A stretch of DNA of 64,000 nucleotides from SLNP01 sp964568875 (GTDB lineage: Bacteria; Bacteroidota; Bacteroidia; Bacteroidales; VadinHA17), in NCBI GenBank assembly GCA_964568875.1, contig CAZMSH010000005.1, positions 1 to 64,000 of the forward strand. The letters run 5' to 3'. The position numbers and the translations under genes were made by a program. Below, piece after piece: positions 7,473 to 16,660 of this stretch. Under the pieces are notes generated by a model. The model did no database searches and was not told the DNA's origin. It saw only the letters and a program-made list of their open reading frames with translations. Each line of letters starts with the position of its first letter. Positions within the stretch are counted from its first letter, which is position 1.

Positions 7473-8738
7473 ATGTCCGAAAAGAGATATATCACACTGA
7501 ACGATGCTATTAAAAGCAGTGCCCCTGCAGCATTCTCTTCAATGATAAAGCCCGTGGGGGCGTCATGCAATTTGAGCTGCAGCTATTGTTATTATCTCGA
7601 CAAGGCTGAATATTATTCAGGAAAGATGAATGTAATGTCAGCCGCTATACTGGAGAAGTATATCAAGCAATACATTGATGGCAATATGATCCCCGAAATA
7701 ACATTTGTCTGGCACGGGGGAGAGCCACTACTGGCCGGAATTGATTTTTACAAAAAGGCAGTAGTACTGCAAAAAAAATATGCCGGTGGCAAGAAGATTG
7801 TTAACACGATACAGACAAACGGATTGCTTCTGAATGCAGAATGGTGCAGGTTCTTTCATGATAACAGTTTTTTGGTAGGTCTTTCCGTAGATGGGCCTGA
7901 AGATATCCAGGATGCGTATCGGAAAAACAGGTCAGGAGCACCATCCTTCGGCAAGGTAATTCAGGGAGTAGCACTTCTTCACCAATATAAGGTTGAGTTC
8001 AACACACTCAGTGTTGTTACAAACCTCAGCGAAGGCAGGGGCCGTGAGATATATCTTTTTCTGAAGTCCCTAGGCAGCCGGTATATGCAGTTTCTTCCGG
8101 TTGTGGAATACCTGTCGGAGAGCAGCAAACGAAGCGGCAGGGTGATTGTAAAGCCCGGCACCGGTGACTCTTCTGCTGCTCCCTGGAACGTCTCAGCGAC
8201 AGGGTATGGCCGGTTCCTGACAGATATTTTTGATGAATGGGTTGTAACCGATGTAGGGCACTATTTCGTACAGGCTTTCGATATGGCTCTGGCCCAGTGG
8301 GCTGGTGTGCGGCCGGGTCTGTGCGTTTACTGTGAGACCTGTGGTGATGCCCTGGCTGTCGAGCACAATGGCGATGTCTATTCATGCGATCATTTTGTGT
8401 ATCCTGAATTCCGACTCGGCAACCTGGCAGAAACAGATATGAGCGAGCTGTACCGCAGCATCAGGCAATTTGAGTTCGGCGTTAACAAAAGAAACAGCCT
8501 GCCGGCGTACTGCCTGCGCTGCAAATACCATTTCGCGTGCAGGGGTGAATGTCCGAAGCACAGGTTTATCAATACTCCTTCGGGGGAACCGGGGCTAAAT
8601 GCCTTGTGTGAGGGGTTCAAGCAATATTATGCTCATATTGAACCCTATATGCTGTACATGAGTAACCTGCTGATGCAGAAGCAGCCACCGGCGCTGGTGA
8701 TGCCATGGGCCAGGGCAAGAATGGGCCAGAGTCGGTGA
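7473..8738 (+). CDS. Anaerobic sulfatase-maturating enzyme (radical SAM/SPASM)
   Basis: This family converts the active-site Cys or Ser of sulfatases to formylglycine in the cytoplasm without oxygen. The radical-SAM cluster motif CxxxCxxC is Cys32, Cys36 and Cys39 (CNLSCSYCYY). The C-terminal SPASM region supplies the auxiliary cluster cysteines (CVYCETCG, SCDHF, YCLRCKYHFACRGECPKHRF, LCEGF). Its 421 residues are normal for the family. A clear Shine-Dalgarno (AGGAG) precedes the ATG at 7473, which is uncommon in this phylum. No sulfatase lies in the window, so the substrate must be encoded elsewhere. It converges on the DUF5916 gene with a 3-base gap. Confidence 0.93.
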   Translation: MSEKRYITLNDAIKSSAPAAFSSMIKPVGASCNLSCSYCYYLDKAEYYSGKMNVMSAAILEKYIKQYIDGNMIPEITFVWHGGEPLLAGIDFYKKAVVLQKKYAGGKKIVNTIQTNGLLLNAEWCRFFHDNSFLVGLSVDGPEDIQDAYRKNRSGAPSFGKVIQGVALLHQYKVEFNTLSVVTNLSEGRGREIYLFLKSLGSRYMQFLPVVEYLSESSKRSGRVIVKPGTGDSSAAPWNVSATGYGRFLTDIFDEWVVTDVGHYFVQAFDMALAQWAGVRPGLCVYCETCGDALAVEHNGDVYSCDHFVYPEFRLGNLAETDMSELYRSIRQFEFGVNKRNSLPAYCLRCKYHFACRGECPKHRFINTPSGEPGLNALCEGFKQYYAHIEPYMLYMSNLLMQKQPPALVMPWARARMGQSR

Positions 8739-8741
8739 AAA

Positions 8742-11375
8742 TTATTTTACTCCGAACCTGTAGCTGAACTTTATCAGGAACACGTTGTAGGGCTTAACCC
8801 CAAACAGGTCGCCGATATTTTCTCCCGGATCAAAAACAGCTTCAGCATCAAAATTTGATCGTGTCTGACTCCAAACAAGGAATATTGTAGATCCCGGATT
8901 GTATTCCCATCTGATTACCATGTTTGACAGGAACTCCTGTACATTAAAATCAGGTTTGCCAAAGTAATAATCTTTCGTGCCATTGAGGTCCTCATCAACC
9001 GCATAATCAGAATTGTCAATCAACTCAATTGCAGATTCAGGGTAGACAGAGAATCTGTCATTGTAATCCCCTGCAACAGGATTGGTAATCCTCTTGAAGT
9101 CTGAATAATTCCCTGTTGCCAGGAAGGGCTGACCCCAGTATTGCAGTGTCAGTTCAGGAGAGAGGTTGAAGTTAATTCTGAGTGACATGCTGAGTACTTT
9201 CTGTTCTATTGTTCCAAAGAGATAGCGGTTTTCGTTTGCGAATGATCTGCGGCCAATATACTGAAGCTGGTTTTTGGAAGCGGAATATGAGGGGCTCACA
9301 CTTACGACCAGTGTGTTGACAGGCTTGTAGGTTATTCCTGTGCCTATGCGTGTCGAATATGAACTGCCGCTAAATCCCTTGTTGAATCCTCCGTTGAGGC
9401 GGAAAACCAGTTTCTTGCGACTATCGGTTCCGGCGTTGTACCATGAGTTGAATGAGGCCGGCATATTCATCATCGGCCCGCCTCTAAGAATAGCGTTTGA
9501 TTTTGAATTGAAATTAAATTCTCCTCCCGCATTCGCATACCAGAAATTTTTGAAGGTTATGTTTCCGTTCATGTTGAGACCGTCAACCATGTGCTCTCCA
9601 CCCAATGTCCATGCTGAATATTGATTCAGTCCCAAATTGTAATTCCTGTAGAAGCCTTTTGGCTCCCATTGCCTGTATCCGACATATGCAATTTGTATGA
9701 TATTGTCAGCTTCACGCATATAGCCGATATCGTTTATTTCAAATTCAGGTGATTTCCAGACCATTGCCGCCATAATTGTCCAGTGGCTGTTTCCCGATTT
9801 AACTATCTGCATCCTTCCACCTGTACCTGTAAGGGAAGTTCTCGATGAATCGAGTTCAAAGTGTTTTGCATCGGGCCTTTGAAAGTATCTTGCTGATGAC
9901 CTCTGGGTACGGACGATTGCCAGTTCCGAGCCCGCAACATGGCTCATCGATGCATTCAGGTTGAACATCCATGTCTTTTCCCTGAAGAATTTCGTGAAAT
10001 CCAATCCGCCCGAATAAGCTTCTCGGTGAAGTGAGTTTTCAAGATTATCTGTCAGTTTTCTGTTTACAGAGGTGAACACGCCTCCTATAATAGTATTACC
10101 ATTATCGTTGTCCTTTTGCACTCTTCCAAGAAAATAGTTGGTAAGTGGTTCAACGGTTTCAAAGGTTCTGGTTCCTTCAGTATCTATCTCAGCCATTTCC
10201 TCAGCAGTGACAGTTTCAATAAAACCTACCGAAAGTCCGTTTTTTGTTTTGCCTGTAAGCTTGGCTGCTGTCAGAATAGTTGTGGCCCTGGGTATATCTG
10301 AGAACTGGTTGTTACTGAGCGAGGTATTACCCTGTGGCCGGCGACCTATGCGTCTGGAATAAAACAGGTTGTCATTTCCGATGCCTCCATCACCCATACC
10401 TACATTGAAATCAGTTATGCTCTTCCCTTCGACAAAAAATGGTCTTTTCTCTTCGAAGAAGGTTTCGTATGCAGTGAGGTTTACTTCTGAGGGGTCGGCT
10501 TCAACCTGTCCGAAGTCAGGATTGACGGTAAGGTCAAGGGTAAGATTGTTTGTTACACCTATCTTGGCATCCACTCCTCCGTTGAGTCTGAAATCACGAC
10601 CGGTGGCAAACGGATTTCCCGGTTGGGACTCATATCTGTCAAATGATGCTACTGTATAGGGCGTAATGTCAAATATCTTTCTTGGTCTGATACTCTCAAA
10701 TCCGCTTAGTTCTCCAAAAAGGTGAACCAGACCAGGAGCATCTTTAGGTATATGTTCCCAAAAACTCATCTCGCTGTGGCGGTAAATCTGCCTGAAAACC
10801 TGAAGGCCCCATACATCATCCGAGTTTTTTTCGAATCTTACCTGGCTGAATGGTATCTTCATTTCGGCGATCCATCCGCTTTCGTCAACTGATACTTTTC
10901 CCCACCAGTTAGGATCCCATGTACTATCTTCGTTCTGTCCGTTATTGGTCATCATCTGATCAAACTTGACACCACCGGCGCTGATTCCAATAATGAAAGC
11001 TGTACGCAGATCATGGTAACTGTCAAAGGCAACCCCGATCATGTCGCCGTCAACATTGTCACGTCTTGTGAGTCTTTTAACGATGCTGTCAGGAGCAGTG
11101 TCGAATGCCCTGATGGCAACGTAGATATTATCATCGTCAAACAATATCTTGAAATTTGTTCTTTGTGACGCGGGTCTGCCATTGTAGGGCTCGAATTGTG
11201 TAAAATCATCAATCCATTCACCGGAACTCCAAACAGCATCATCTATCTTGCCATCAATCTGTGGAGGTTCTGTTATTTTGATTGCCGTATAACTTTTTTT
11301 TTCGGGGCTCTGTGCCAGTAGATTTAATGTGGTGACCAGAACGACCACCATAATCAGGAAGAGTTTTTTAATCAT
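8742..11375 (-). CDS. CBM9/DUF5916 outer-membrane protein, paralogue 1
   Basis: About 877 residues: a signal peptide (MIKKLFLIMVVVLVTTLNLLAQ), a CBM9-like domain over roughly residues 30-220 (ITEPPQIDGKIDDAVW, then IYVAIRAFD), and a long DUF5916 region of beta-strand-rich sequence ending in FLIKFSYRFGVK, consistent with an outer-membrane barrel. Family function is not established; members are taken to bind or pass glycans or other ligands at the cell surface. I chose the ATG at 11375; an upstream TTG at 11402 would add nine polar residues. The neighbouring gene is a close paralogue with shared blocks such as FNVGMGDGGIGNDNLFYSRR versus FRVGIGDGDLGNDNLFYSRR. Confidence 0.88.
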   Translation of the reverse strand: MIKKLFLIMVVVLVTTLNLLAQSPEKKSYTAIKITEPPQIDGKIDDAVWSSGEWIDDFTQFEPYNGRPASQRTNFKILFDDDNIYVAIRAFDTAPDSIVKRLTRRDNVDGDMIGVAFDSYHDLRTAFIIGISAGGVKFDQMMTNNGQNEDSTWDPNWWGKVSVDESGWIAEMKIPFSQVRFEKNSDDVWGLQVFRQIYRHSEMSFWEHIPKDAPGLVHLFGELSGFESIRPRKIFDITPYTVASFDRYESQPGNPFATGRDFRLNGGVDAKIGVTNNLTLDLTVNPDFGQVEADPSEVNLTAYETFFEEKRPFFVEGKSITDFNVGMGDGGIGNDNLFYSRRIGRRPQGNTSLSNNQFSDIPRATTILTAAKLTGKTKNGLSVGFIETVTAEEMAEIDTEGTRTFETVEPLTNYFLGRVQKDNDNGNTIIGGVFTSVNRKLTDNLENSLHREAYSGGLDFTKFFREKTWMFNLNASMSHVAGSELAIVRTQRSSARYFQRPDAKHFELDSSRTSLTGTGGRMQIVKSGNSHWTIMAAMVWKSPEFEINDIGYMREADNIIQIAYVGYRQWEPKGFYRNYNLGLNQYSAWTLGGEHMVDGLNMNGNITFKNFWYANAGGEFNFNSKSNAILRGGPMMNMPASFNSWYNAGTDSRKKLVFRLNGGFNKGFSGSSYSTRIGTGITYKPVNTLVVSVSPSYSASKNQLQYIGRRSFANENRYLFGTIEQKVLSMSLRINFNLSPELTLQYWGQPFLATGNYSDFKRITNPVAGDYNDRFSVYPESAIELIDNSDYAVDEDLNGTKDYYFGKPDFNVQEFLSNMVIRWEYNPGSTIFLVWSQTRSNFDAEAVFDPGENIGDLFGVKPYNVFLIKFSYRFGVK

Positions 11376-11545
11376 TTGCAGGTACAGGTTTTGTTTTTTC
11401 AACTTATTAAAGACGAAGAAAGGTACCTGTTTGATGCAGAATTTTTGTGATATTTTGCAATAAGATTGTTTGTGTGGGTCTCAACAGCCTCTGAGCTAAT
11501 GACATATAACCGCTAAATATTTTACTTTATATGGTGTGTATTAAA

Positions 11546-11597
11546 TGTCAGGGCGGCAGGTAACGGTGATTAACCGTTTCCTGCCGCCTTTCTGACA
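11546..11597. repeat. Large inverted repeat between the DUF5916 paralogues
   Basis: Three stacked complementary blocks form one long stem around a 5-base loop: TGTCAG/CTGACA (6 bp), GGCGGCAGG/CCTGCCGCC (9 bp) and AACGGT/ACCGTT (6 bp), with only small bulges. No T run follows on either strand, so it is not a classic intrinsic terminator. It lies 46 bases downstream of the distal paralogue's stop and upstream of the other gene, so on the transcript it would be a 3' stabiliser, processing site or terminator. Confidence 0.75.
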
Positions 11598-11642
11598 ATA
11601 GAGAATGGTCTCAAATAATGAAGTACATCAGATTTAAAACCA

Positions 11643-14282
11643 TCATCTTAACCCAAATCTATATGAAAATTTAATAAGGAATACATCGTAAGGTTTCTTT
11701 TCGGTGAATAGACCGTTTAGGTTGCTCATTACATCGAAGGATCCTTCCCGTATGAAATAATCTCTGCTTTGTGACCATACAAGGAACAGTGTTGAGCCGG
11801 GGGCGAATTCCCACCTTACCACCAGGTTGGAGAGGAAGGCATCGGAGTTGAAGTCAGGATCACTGAAGCTGTAGTCTGTTGATCCGCTTCTGTCCTCATC
11901 GATGTAGTATCTATTTGCTTCGGTATTATAGCTTATCTGTGAATCATCATATATACTGAATCTGTCAGAGTAGTTGTCTGCCTTCGGGTCGGTAATCATT
12001 TTAAACCGGCTGAAATCAGCAGCTGCAAGGAAGGGCTGACCCCAGTACTGTATTGAGAGTTCAGGTGTGATAGTGTAATTGACCCTAACCGACATCGACA
12101 ATACTTTTTGCTTGAGTGATGCCAATACATATCTGTCATCCTCCTGATATGACGCTTTTGATACATACTGCAACTGTGTCTCTGATACTGAATAGCCCGG
12201 AGATGCGCTGATAGACAGCGTGTTAAGAGGCCTGTAGGTAAGTCCTGCGTTAATGCTGCGGAACCCGGAATAGCCCTCGTTTCCTGCCCTGTAATTAGCA
12301 TTGGTATTGACAGAAAGCTTTTTACGTGAATCGGAGTTGACAAATAATGATAACATATTATAACCAGGCAATTTTACTGACGGACCTCCGCGCAGGAGAG
12401 TGTTGCTTACCTGGTTATTCAGGTTGAAATTATAACCGATGTTGGTGCTCCACATATTTTTGAACTGGGTGTTTATGCTGAAATTACCTCCTGTATTGGT
12501 ACGAGTCCCTCCGAAATCCCAGAATGTCCAGAGGTTGGTGTTGAATCTTACCCTGTTGAAAATGCTGAAAGGCTTATTTATTGAGTAAGCAGACCAGATT
12601 ATCTGTCCGATCTCATCAGCTTTGCGGAGATAACCGAGATCGTTCGATTCGAATCCTGGTGATTTCCAGATTGTAAATGCCACAAAATTCCAGTTGCCTC
12701 CTACCTTACCGAGCTGTATGTTTCCGGCATGACCTGCAAGGCTTGTGCGTGTCGGATCGTATGTTACATGCTCGGCATCAGGTCTCTGGAAGTAGTGTGT
12801 TGATGATCTCTGCGTTGCTGCAATTGCCTGTTCCGGACCGTTAACCTTACTCATGGCAACAGTGGCTGATACCATGTATTTCCTGTCTCTGAAGAATTGT
12901 GTGAAGTCAATACCACCTGTATTTGCGTTTTTATGCATGCTGGTAATTTCCGACTCATCGAAATTTCTATAAGTATTTGTGAAGACGCCTCCAATCATAG
13001 TATTACCCTTGTTGAAATCTTTTTGTACCCTGGATACGAAATAGTTAGTCATGGGCTCTACTGTCTGGAATCTTCTTTCGCCATCAAAATCAATTTCAGC
13101 TTTTTCCTCTGCCGTTACCGCCTCAACTATTCCGACAGATACTCCTCCTGCTGTTTTTCCGGTCATTTTGACGGCTCCCAGGATTCTTGCCTGGCGTGGT
13201 ACGTCGGCATATTCTCCATCATTCATAGAGGGGCTTAGTTGCGGTCTTCTCCCTATTCTTCTTGAATAGAAAAGGTTGTCATTACCGAGGTCTCCGTCAC
13301 CAATTCCTACCCTGAAGCTGGTTATGTTCCTTCCCTCAATGAAGAATGGTCTGCGTTCCTGGAAAAATGTTTCGAATGCGGTAAGGTTTACTTCTGACGG
13401 GTCTGCCTCCACCTGTCCGAAATCAGGCAGAACCGTAAAGTCAAGTGTCAGGTTGTTGGTAATTCCCAGCTTACCGTCAACTCCTGCATTTACCCGGAAA
13501 TCACTCCCTTTGGCAAAGGGATTTCCCGGTTGTCCCTGATATCTTTCATAGCTGCCAACTGTGTATGGGGTAATGTCGGTCTGCCTTTTCGGCTTCAGAT
13601 TTTCAATTCCCTCAAGCAGTCCCATCATATGTATCAGGCCTGAAGCGTTCCTGGGAATATGCTGCCAGAAACTCATTTCGCGATGCCTGTATATCTGCCT
13701 ACCTACTTCCAATCCCCACTTTCCTGAAGAATCCGATTTGTTGAATCTGAGCTGGGTAAGTGGTATTTTCATCTCGGCAGTCCATCCCTGTTCAAATCTT
13801 GCGGTTTCAACAAACCAGATAGGATCCCAGGTAGGATCCTCTGTCTGTCCGTTATTCACAAAGATCATATCAGATTTAACTCCGGCAGAATTGACGAAGA
13901 AAGCGAAACCGGTTCGGAGATCATAATAGCTGTCGAAAACTACTCCTACATTATCACCGTCCAGGTTGTCCCGTCGCGTCATCCTGTCAACAATACTGTC
14001 AGGCGCAGAATCGAAAGCTTTAATCGCAACGTAGATGTAACTGTCGTCATAAAGGATCTTGAATTCAGTAGCCTGACTCGGCTTTTGTCCCTCATAGGGT
14101 TCAAACTGCGTAAAATCACCCTGCCATTCGCCGGTCAACCAGGTTTCATCCGTGAGAATTCCGTCAATAACAGGAGGTTGTTCAATACGTACTGCATTGT
14201 AATTTCTCTTTGCCGGTTCCTGTCCGTAAGAATAGCAAGTTACCATTGCAGTAATCATCAGAAGGGTTAAGATTCTTTTCAT
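11643..14282 (-). CDS. CBM9/DUF5916 outer-membrane protein, paralogue 2
   Basis: An 879-residue protein with the same plan as its neighbour: signal peptide (MKRILTLLMITAMVTCYSYGQ), a CBM9-like domain (IEQPPVIDGILTDETW, IYVAIKAFD), then a DUF5916 barrel-like region ending FLIKFSYRFGLR. The two share order and length along their whole span, so this is a tandem duplication that has diverged. It is transcribed before paralogue 1, and 267 bases separate the genes. That gap, with a large stem, argues that the two may be expressed separately. The role in ligand capture at the outer membrane is inferred from the family only. Confidence 0.88.
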   Translation of the reverse strand: MKRILTLLMITAMVTCYSYGQEPAKRNYNAVRIEQPPVIDGILTDETWLTGEWQGDFTQFEPYEGQKPSQATEFKILYDDSYIYVAIKAFDSAPDSIVDRMTRRDNLDGDNVGVVFDSYYDLRTGFAFFVNSAGVKSDMIFVNNGQTEDPTWDPIWFVETARFEQGWTAEMKIPLTQLRFNKSDSSGKWGLEVGRQIYRHREMSFWQHIPRNASGLIHMMGLLEGIENLKPKRQTDITPYTVGSYERYQGQPGNPFAKGSDFRVNAGVDGKLGITNNLTLDFTVLPDFGQVEADPSEVNLTAFETFFQERRPFFIEGRNITSFRVGIGDGDLGNDNLFYSRRIGRRPQLSPSMNDGEYADVPRQARILGAVKMTGKTAGGVSVGIVEAVTAEEKAEIDFDGERRFQTVEPMTNYFVSRVQKDFNKGNTMIGGVFTNTYRNFDESEITSMHKNANTGGIDFTQFFRDRKYMVSATVAMSKVNGPEQAIAATQRSSTHYFQRPDAEHVTYDPTRTSLAGHAGNIQLGKVGGNWNFVAFTIWKSPGFESNDLGYLRKADEIGQIIWSAYSINKPFSIFNRVRFNTNLWTFWDFGGTRTNTGGNFSINTQFKNMWSTNIGYNFNLNNQVSNTLLRGGPSVKLPGYNMLSLFVNSDSRKKLSVNTNANYRAGNEGYSGFRSINAGLTYRPLNTLSISASPGYSVSETQLQYVSKASYQEDDRYVLASLKQKVLSMSVRVNYTITPELSIQYWGQPFLAAADFSRFKMITDPKADNYSDRFSIYDDSQISYNTEANRYYIDEDRSGSTDYSFSDPDFNSDAFLSNLVVRWEFAPGSTLFLVWSQSRDYFIREGSFDVMSNLNGLFTEKKPYDVFLIKFSYRFGLR

Positions 14283-14490
14283 GGTTTTTTTTCAGTTTCT
14301 CACCCCAATGACGCAATGATGTAAAAAACGTTGCAGCTACAGAAGCAAAATAATTCTGAGCGCTCTTTGTAAGCAACAGATAAAGAGATATATAAGGAGT
14401 GAAAAATTTTTTCCGCGACTGTGTGATAATAAAAATAAAAGAGAACGAAGTCTTTTATTTCGGCTTCAATCAAGCCTTAACAGGGCAATT

Positions 14491-14988
14491 TCAGTCATAA
14501 AGATCAATAAATTCGTATCCGTTTCCGCGGGTGTCGAGGAACTTGATAAAATCGTTCAGTGATATGACCAGTGAGGCTGTATTTATGTTAGGATGAAAAG
14601 CCAGTCTTTCGAAGGCAAGAAGGTTTTTATCGATGAAGAGGTAAACGTGTTTTGTATGATCGTTAATAAGGCCTAAGGGGGAGACTGAACCTGGATCAAG
14701 GCCCAGCCATTTATTGAGTCGCTTGTCGGATGCAAAGCTGAGCTTGCCTTGTTTCAGTCTTTTTTCGAGGTCGTGGATATTGAGGTGGCGTCGGTGTTCG
14801 AGTATTACGAGATAGTGTCTGTTACCCTTGTGGTTCCTGAAGAAGATATTTTTGCAGCGGCCTGAGTTGAGGTCTTTCCAGTGCTTCAGAGCAGCATCTA
14901 TTGTTGGTACCGGGGGGTGTTCGTGGTATTCATACCGGATGCCCAGAGAGTCGAGATAAGAGTAGAGTTCCGGCTGTCCTCTCATCAA
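14491..14988 (-). CDS. YbaK/ProX-type aminoacyl-tRNA editing protein
   Basis: A 165-residue free-standing homologue of the prolyl-tRNA synthetase editing (INS) domain, of the ProXp/PrdX group. Such proteins hydrolyse mischarged Ala-tRNA(Pro) in the cytoplasm. Family features: N-terminal YEYHEHPPVPTIDAAL, KNIFFRNHKGNRHYLVIL with the conserved Lys, LSFASDKRLNKWLGLDPGSVSPLGL and the C-terminal FHPNINTASLVIS. It follows the SiaC-like gene by 5 bases and is surely co-transcribed with it. Specificity for alanine rather than cysteine is presumed from overall resemblance. Confidence 0.88.
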   Translation of the reverse strand: MMRGQPELYSYLDSLGIRYEYHEHPPVPTIDAALKHWKDLNSGRCKNIFFRNHKGNRHYLVILEHRRHLNIHDLEKRLKQGKLSFASDKRLNKWLGLDPGSVSPLGLINDHTKHVYLFIDKNLLAFERLAFHPNINTASLVISLNDFIKFLDTRGNGYEFIDLYD

Positions 14989-14993
14989 ACAGA

Positions 14994-15392
14994 TTATTTT
15001 GGAATATAAGTGAACTCCAGTTCTGCCAGGTCAGCCATATCCTGGCCCGCTTCGAGCATATCCTGGTCATCGTCGTCGTAGAGCCACTTAACCTCGAGTT
15101 TGCCGCCTGCATTCCTCAGCCTGGCGAGCTCAACGAAAATGTCGTGGAAAAATTTGCCGGAGGAGGAGTTGAAATACTTCAGATCGAAGCTCATAGTCAC
15201 TCCATTTTTTCCCGCTGAGGCAGGATTTGCAATCAGATGGTCAACCATTTCAGTGACCCATTCTGTTACAGGATAGTAGAGGCTTCTGACATCTTCAGGA
15301 GCCGAGGTTCCTGAAATTGAAAGTTGCCATGTTCCCGGTTCGAGAATTATTTCCGGAATCAGATCGGTACCCTGGATGAAAAGTTTCTTCAT
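14994..15392 (-). CDS. SiaC-family regulatory phosphoprotein (DUF1987)
   Basis: A 132-residue protein of the SiaC/DUF1987 family. In Pseudomonas aeruginosa SiaC is phosphorylated by SiaB, dephosphorylated by the PP2C phosphatase SiaA, and when unphosphorylated activates the diguanylate cyclase SiaD. The family core here is MSFDLKYFNSSSGKFFHDIF. The phospho-acceptor region, normally NTSS, reads NSSS at residues 75-78, so Ser would replace Thr. No SiaB kinase or cyclase gene lies in the window. A membrane SpoIIE phosphatase is encoded 21 kb away (36306-39494); a link is speculative. It heads a two-gene operon with the tRNA-editing protein. Confidence 0.8.
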   Translation of the reverse strand: MKKLFIQGTDLIPEIILEPGTWQLSISGTSAPEDVRSLYYPVTEWVTEMVDHLIANPASAGKNGVTMSFDLKYFNSSSGKFFHDIFVELARLRNAGGKLEVKWLYDDDDQDMLEAGQDMADLAELEFTYIPK

Positions 15393-15453
15393 CGATATGG
15401 TTTTTCTGCCTCAAATTTGAAACAATAAAGGCAAAAAAACAAATTAAAGAATG

Positions 15454-15936
15454 TCAGGTGTCAAACAAAGAAGTTCCGGTATCTTCAGTATATCCTTCAT
15501 CATCAGGAAGACCGGGCATCTTCGAGGCTTCTACCGCCAGTCTGTCGCACCTCTCGTTTTCGGGAATATCAGAATGCCCTTTTATCCATACAAACGTAAC
15601 ATTGTGCTTTCTGTAGATCTCAAGAAATCTCTTCCAGAGATCAGGATTCTTCTTTTTGCGGAATCTTTTTGTTTCCCAGGTGAATACCCAGCCCAGGTTT
15701 ACAGCATCGGCAACGTATTTCGAATCGGTATAGACTGTAACGGTACTGCCGGGGATCTTAAGTGATTCAAGACCAACAATTACGGCTAGCAGTTCCATCC
15801 TGTTGTTGGTAGTCAGAGCAAATCCCCCTGATTTTTCACGGTAATGGGAGCCTGCCATGAGGATCACCCCGTATCCTCCCGGCCCCGGATTTCCGCGGGC
15901 CGCTCCGTCGGTATAGATTTTTATTTCACCTGGCAT
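15454..15936 (-). CDS. rnhA: Ribonuclease HI
   Basis: RNase HI cleaves the RNA strand of RNA-DNA hybrids in the cytoplasm. At 160 residues it has the usual length. The catalytic acidic residues are in IYTDGAARGNPGPGG (Asp10), TTNNRMELLAV (Glu), TVYTDSKYV (Asp) and the late NERCDRLAVEAS (Asp), with the basic handle region TWETKRFRKKKNPDLW in place. The ATG at 15936 overlaps the end of marC by 11 bases, so the two are translationally linked. It is distinct from RNase HII further right. Confidence 0.95.
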   Translation of the reverse strand: MPGEIKIYTDGAARGNPGPGGYGVILMAGSHYREKSGGFALTTNNRMELLAVIVGLESLKIPGSTVTVYTDSKYVADAVNLGWVFTWETKRFRKKKNPDLWKRFLEIYRKHNVTFVWIKGHSDIPENERCDRLAVEASKMPGLPDDEGYTEDTGTSLFDT

Positions 15937-16513
15937 TGGGCAGTACTATACCTGTATTATTAAGGAAAAGTCGTATTGCTATTGCAAGAAGAATAACGCC
16001 GAACATCTTTTTTATTATATGAAGACCCGTGGGGCCCAGCAGCCGTTCGAAAAAGGAGGTCAGCCTGAGCACGATAAAGACAATTATCATATTCATTACC
16101 AGGCTAATGAGAATGTTTATGGTTGCGTAATCAGCCTTAAGGGAAATGATAGTGGTTATTGATCCTGCTCCTGCCAGAAGCGGAAAGGCAATAGGAACCA
16201 CCGATCCGCCCCCTGCCGACTCATGCTTGAAAAGCTCAATGCCCAGTACCATCTCTATTCCTATCAGAAGAATAACGAATGAGCCCGCTATTGCGAATGA
16301 GGAGACATCAACTCCGAAGAGACTCAGCAGGGTATCTCCGGTGTAAAGGAATATCAGGAAGATACCAAAGGCCACAAGGGTGGTTTTAAGAGGTTTTATG
16401 TCTCCGGTTTTTTCCTTGATATCGAGGATGATCGGGATTGAGCCGGGGATGTCTATAATGGCAAAGAGAACCATGAAGGTTGCCAGTATTTCCAAAAGGT
16501 TTATATTCATCAC
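15926..16513 (-). CDS. MarC family membrane protein
   Basis: A 195-residue polytopic inner-membrane protein of the MarC/UPF0056 family, with about six hydrophobic helices. Typical family stretches are FAIIDIPGSIPIILDI near the N-terminus, GIEMVLGIELFKHE, and VPIAFPLLAGAGSITTII. No confirmed biochemical function is known for MarC; the once-claimed role in multiple antibiotic resistance was not upheld. It precedes rnhA with an 11-base overlap. A -7 box at 16536-16543 gives a leader of about 16 bases. Confidence 0.9.
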   Translation of the reverse strand: MMNINLLEILATFMVLFAIIDIPGSIPIILDIKEKTGDIKPLKTTLVAFGIFLIFLYTGDTLLSLFGVDVSSFAIAGSFVILLIGIEMVLGIELFKHESAGGGSVVPIAFPLLAGAGSITTIISLKADYATINILISLVMNMIIVFIVLRLTSFFERLLGPTGLHIIKKMFGVILLAIAIRLFLNNTGIVLPNAR

Positions 16514-16535
16514 ATTCCGTATAATTTGAATGGCG

Positions 16536-16543
16536 CAAAGATA
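16536..16543 (-). promoter_or_regulatory. -7 promoter box for marC-rnhA
   Basis: TATCTTTG on the minus strand matches TAnnTTTG and lies 23 bases before the marC ATG. No -33 TTG at standard spacing was found. Confidence 0.55.
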
Positions 16544-16605
16544 AGCAAATAAGTATATTCATTGCTCGTGGTGTCATGCCCGGTTTCTCCCTTTATATAA
16601 ACAGG

Positions 16606-16633
16606 AAACCCTGCCGCGGGTGCAACAGGGTTT
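16606..16633 (-). terminator. Possible terminator after the S46 peptidase gene
   Basis: AAACCCTG (16606-16613) and CAGGGTTT (16626-16633) form an 8-bp stem around a 12-base loop, 27 bases past the stop codon at 16661. The minus-strand tail is only weakly T-rich, so efficiency is doubtful. Confidence 0.45.
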
Positions 16634-16660
16634 ACTGTATTTTATAATATTCAACTATTT

